From the NCBI RefSeq assembly GCF_932526225.1, contig NC_064034.1:12784887-12848886 (forward strand): DNA of 64,000 bases, written 5' to 3'. Every line of letters starts with the position of its first letter. Position 1 is the stretch's first letter. Both the position numbers and the translations under genes were made by a program. Below, piece by piece: positions 62,753-64,000 of the stretch. A model generated the notes under the pieces. That model did not search any database, was not told the DNA's origin, and saw only the letters and a program-made list of their open reading frames with translations. This DNA is from Nematostella vectensis. Taxonomy: Eukaryota > Cnidaria > Anthozoa > Actiniaria > Edwardsiidae.

Positions 62753-63220
62753 TCAGTATAGCGGTTTGCAGCCAGACTCCTCGAATAACGACCACGCTTC
62801 ATTGAGTTCCATGAAAATTGCTCTGGCTAGAGCTTCGTGGGGCTCGCCGGTTAGCTACAGAAATGAACAAACAGAAATCATACATGGTGCTTAATTTCTG
62901 CTGTGTTTATAAGAAACTCGTTGTGGCGCGCATATTCTTGAGTTGTCACTGCGTTGATACAGTAAGTCCGAAGATGCTTTTTTCACTATTATATTTGTTC
63001 TACAGAGGAGGTCTTTTGTCTCTATTATCCCGTTCTTTGTTCCGAGGTGTTGGGTACAGTTCTTTTAACAATGCAGTTGTCTCTGCGCTCGCCGCTAGTT
63101 ATTTTGGTTGTCATAATGGATGCTATGACTGTTGTTTAGTATCAGAAGACACTAGTTCATATCTTTACTCACCTTATCAGGATGAACGCATAATACAGCC
63201 TTTCTGTAGGCTTTCTTTAC
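62753..63220 (-). CDS. GAK: Cyclin-G-associated kinase/auxilin, last two exons, end of J domain (5' partial)
   Basis: Minus-strand exons 63220-63173 (48 nt) and 62854-62753 (102 nt including TGA), both phase 0. The first encodes VKKAYRKAVLCVHPDK, J-domain helix II and the HPD loop that stimulates Hsc70. The second encodes TGEPHEALARAIFMELNEAW and ends ESGCKPLY, matching the extreme C-terminus of GAK and of auxilin (DNAJC6), which recruit Hsc70 to strip clathrin coats. The KPLY ending is closer to GAK than to auxilin; many invertebrates have a single gene serving both roles. Acceptors have strong pyrimidine tracts (ttgttgattag; tttgttcatttctgtag). The kinase, PTEN-like and clathrin-binding parts must lie beyond 64 kb. 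AATAAA on the minus strand near 62381-62386 suggests a 3' UTR of about 370 nt. Confidence 0.93.
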
Positions 63221-63374
63221 CTAATCAACAAACATGAATGAGAAACCATCAAAGAGAACACCATCAAAACACTGTACACCTATATTAAAAAACATCTATA
63301 TACACCTATTCCAAAAAAAATCATATTTATATGCACAGTTTTTAAAATACAAAAAAACAACGTCAGCGCAAACA

Positions 63375-63635
63375 TCAAATGGGAATTTGCAAAAGGCAGT
63401 TTACAACCGAAAGGGACCATGGGTTTCAATATATAGTAAACATATAATATGTATGAAATGCAGAAAAATAAGAATAAATCGTAAGATAACAGTAAGGTCA
63501 TTAACGCATTGCTACAGAATTGTCAACGTTTTTTCATAACCTTTTTCTGTCGAATAATAAGCACCTTTCATTCTTAGAACAGCCATTTGACATTTACCAT
63601 TCGCCGTTTGCCCTGACAACGTTCTTTGAAGTAGG
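63375..63635 (+). repeat. Dispersed repeat, copy 2 (GAK intron)
   Basis: Matches 13485-13706: accgaaagggaccatgg, then cagccatttgacatttacca, then ttcgccgtttgc in the same order. The copies are well diverged. Confidence 0.6.
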
Positions 63636-64000
63636 GATATCATTCCTTAAGGGTCATGAGGGTCTGATATTTGCCAAGTTGACCAACAAAAGTATGCTGA
63701 CTATTATGATGAAGTTACCCCGTGACGTCATAATGTGACGTCATGGATACAGATAAAAGCAAATATTTCAAGTAAAATTGCTCGAAAACAAATATTGAAT
63801 ACGTTTTATGAAGCTTGAGGGATGTGTGCATTAAGCCAAGTATGCGTTTTAGAAATGATTGAGTAATTGTTTTTGTATGATTTCTCAAAGGTCCTGAAAT
63901 CCAGATTATTTGATATAATTTTAGTTTCTGTTAAATTAACGCTAAATCCATGCTTGGCTATATAAAGATTTTAATAAAAAGGAATACAGAAAAAAATATT
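63636..64000. other. GAK intron, nothing further seen
   Basis: AT-rich. I found no minus-strand sequence resembling the W-rich segment that precedes the J-domain helix in GAK, so that exon is beyond the window. Confidence 0.5.

Noticed and set aside
62818-63237. 139-residue plus-strand frame
   Set aside because: It lies antisense to the two GAK exons and their intron, which have clear J-domain identity on the minus strand.

Overview
This is a stretch of animal nuclear genome. All splice junctions I placed are GT-AG, introns are short (mostly 0.2-0.8 kb), and the intergenic DNA is AT-rich and full of small DNA transposons, minisatellites and poly(G)/poly(C) runs. The main gene is very close to vertebrate cytoplasmic dynein yet has many more introns than insect genes do. 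An early-branching animal, most likely an anthozoan cnidarian (sea anemone or coral; Nematostella-like), fits best. The organism is an inference; the gene identities are read directly from translated exons.

Layout. Positions 1-39028 (+): the 3' 68 coding exons of the cytoplasmic dynein 1 heavy chain (DYNC1H1 orthologue). The exon lengths sum to 9,765 nt, exactly 3,254 codons plus a stop, running from the linker through AAA1-AAA6, the stalk and the C-terminal domain. About 1,390 N-terminal residues lie upstream of the window. Positions 39.0-51.9 kb: no gene I can support; nested transposons, a fold-back element with a minisatellite core, and other repeats. Positions 51.9-52.5 kb: a possible minus-strand terminal exon and a divergent 101-residue small membrane-protein ORF. 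Positions 53875-55711 (-): a complete three-exon ELOF1 (Elf1 zinc-ribbon elongation factor) gene, easy to miss because its exons are tiny. Positions 56900-60797 (-): the last four exons of a multi-span membrane protein. Positions 62753-63220 (-): the last two exons of a cyclin-G-associated kinase/auxilin gene, encoding the end of its J domain; the rest lies beyond 64 kb.

Functionally the neighbours share only broad themes (retrograde motor, clathrin uncoating, transcription elongation). There is no operon-like arrangement: one plus-strand gene is followed by three minus-strand genes.

The most unusual signal is inside the dynein gene. In at least nine introns the last bases of the preceding exon together with its 5' splice site have been tandemly duplicated. 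Decay ranges from fresh to faint, and in intron 58 the duplication has grown into an array of about 16 copies of a 65-bp unit, many ending in a splice-donor sequence. Separately, a perfect 309-bp tandem duplication carries a 3' splice site and half of exon 44. Other notable items are a Mutator-like element (9-bp target duplication) in dynein intron 66 whose 73-bp two-arm remnant has inserted beside a 3' splice site in the membrane-protein gene, and small transposon families that carry the poly(G)/poly(C) tracts.
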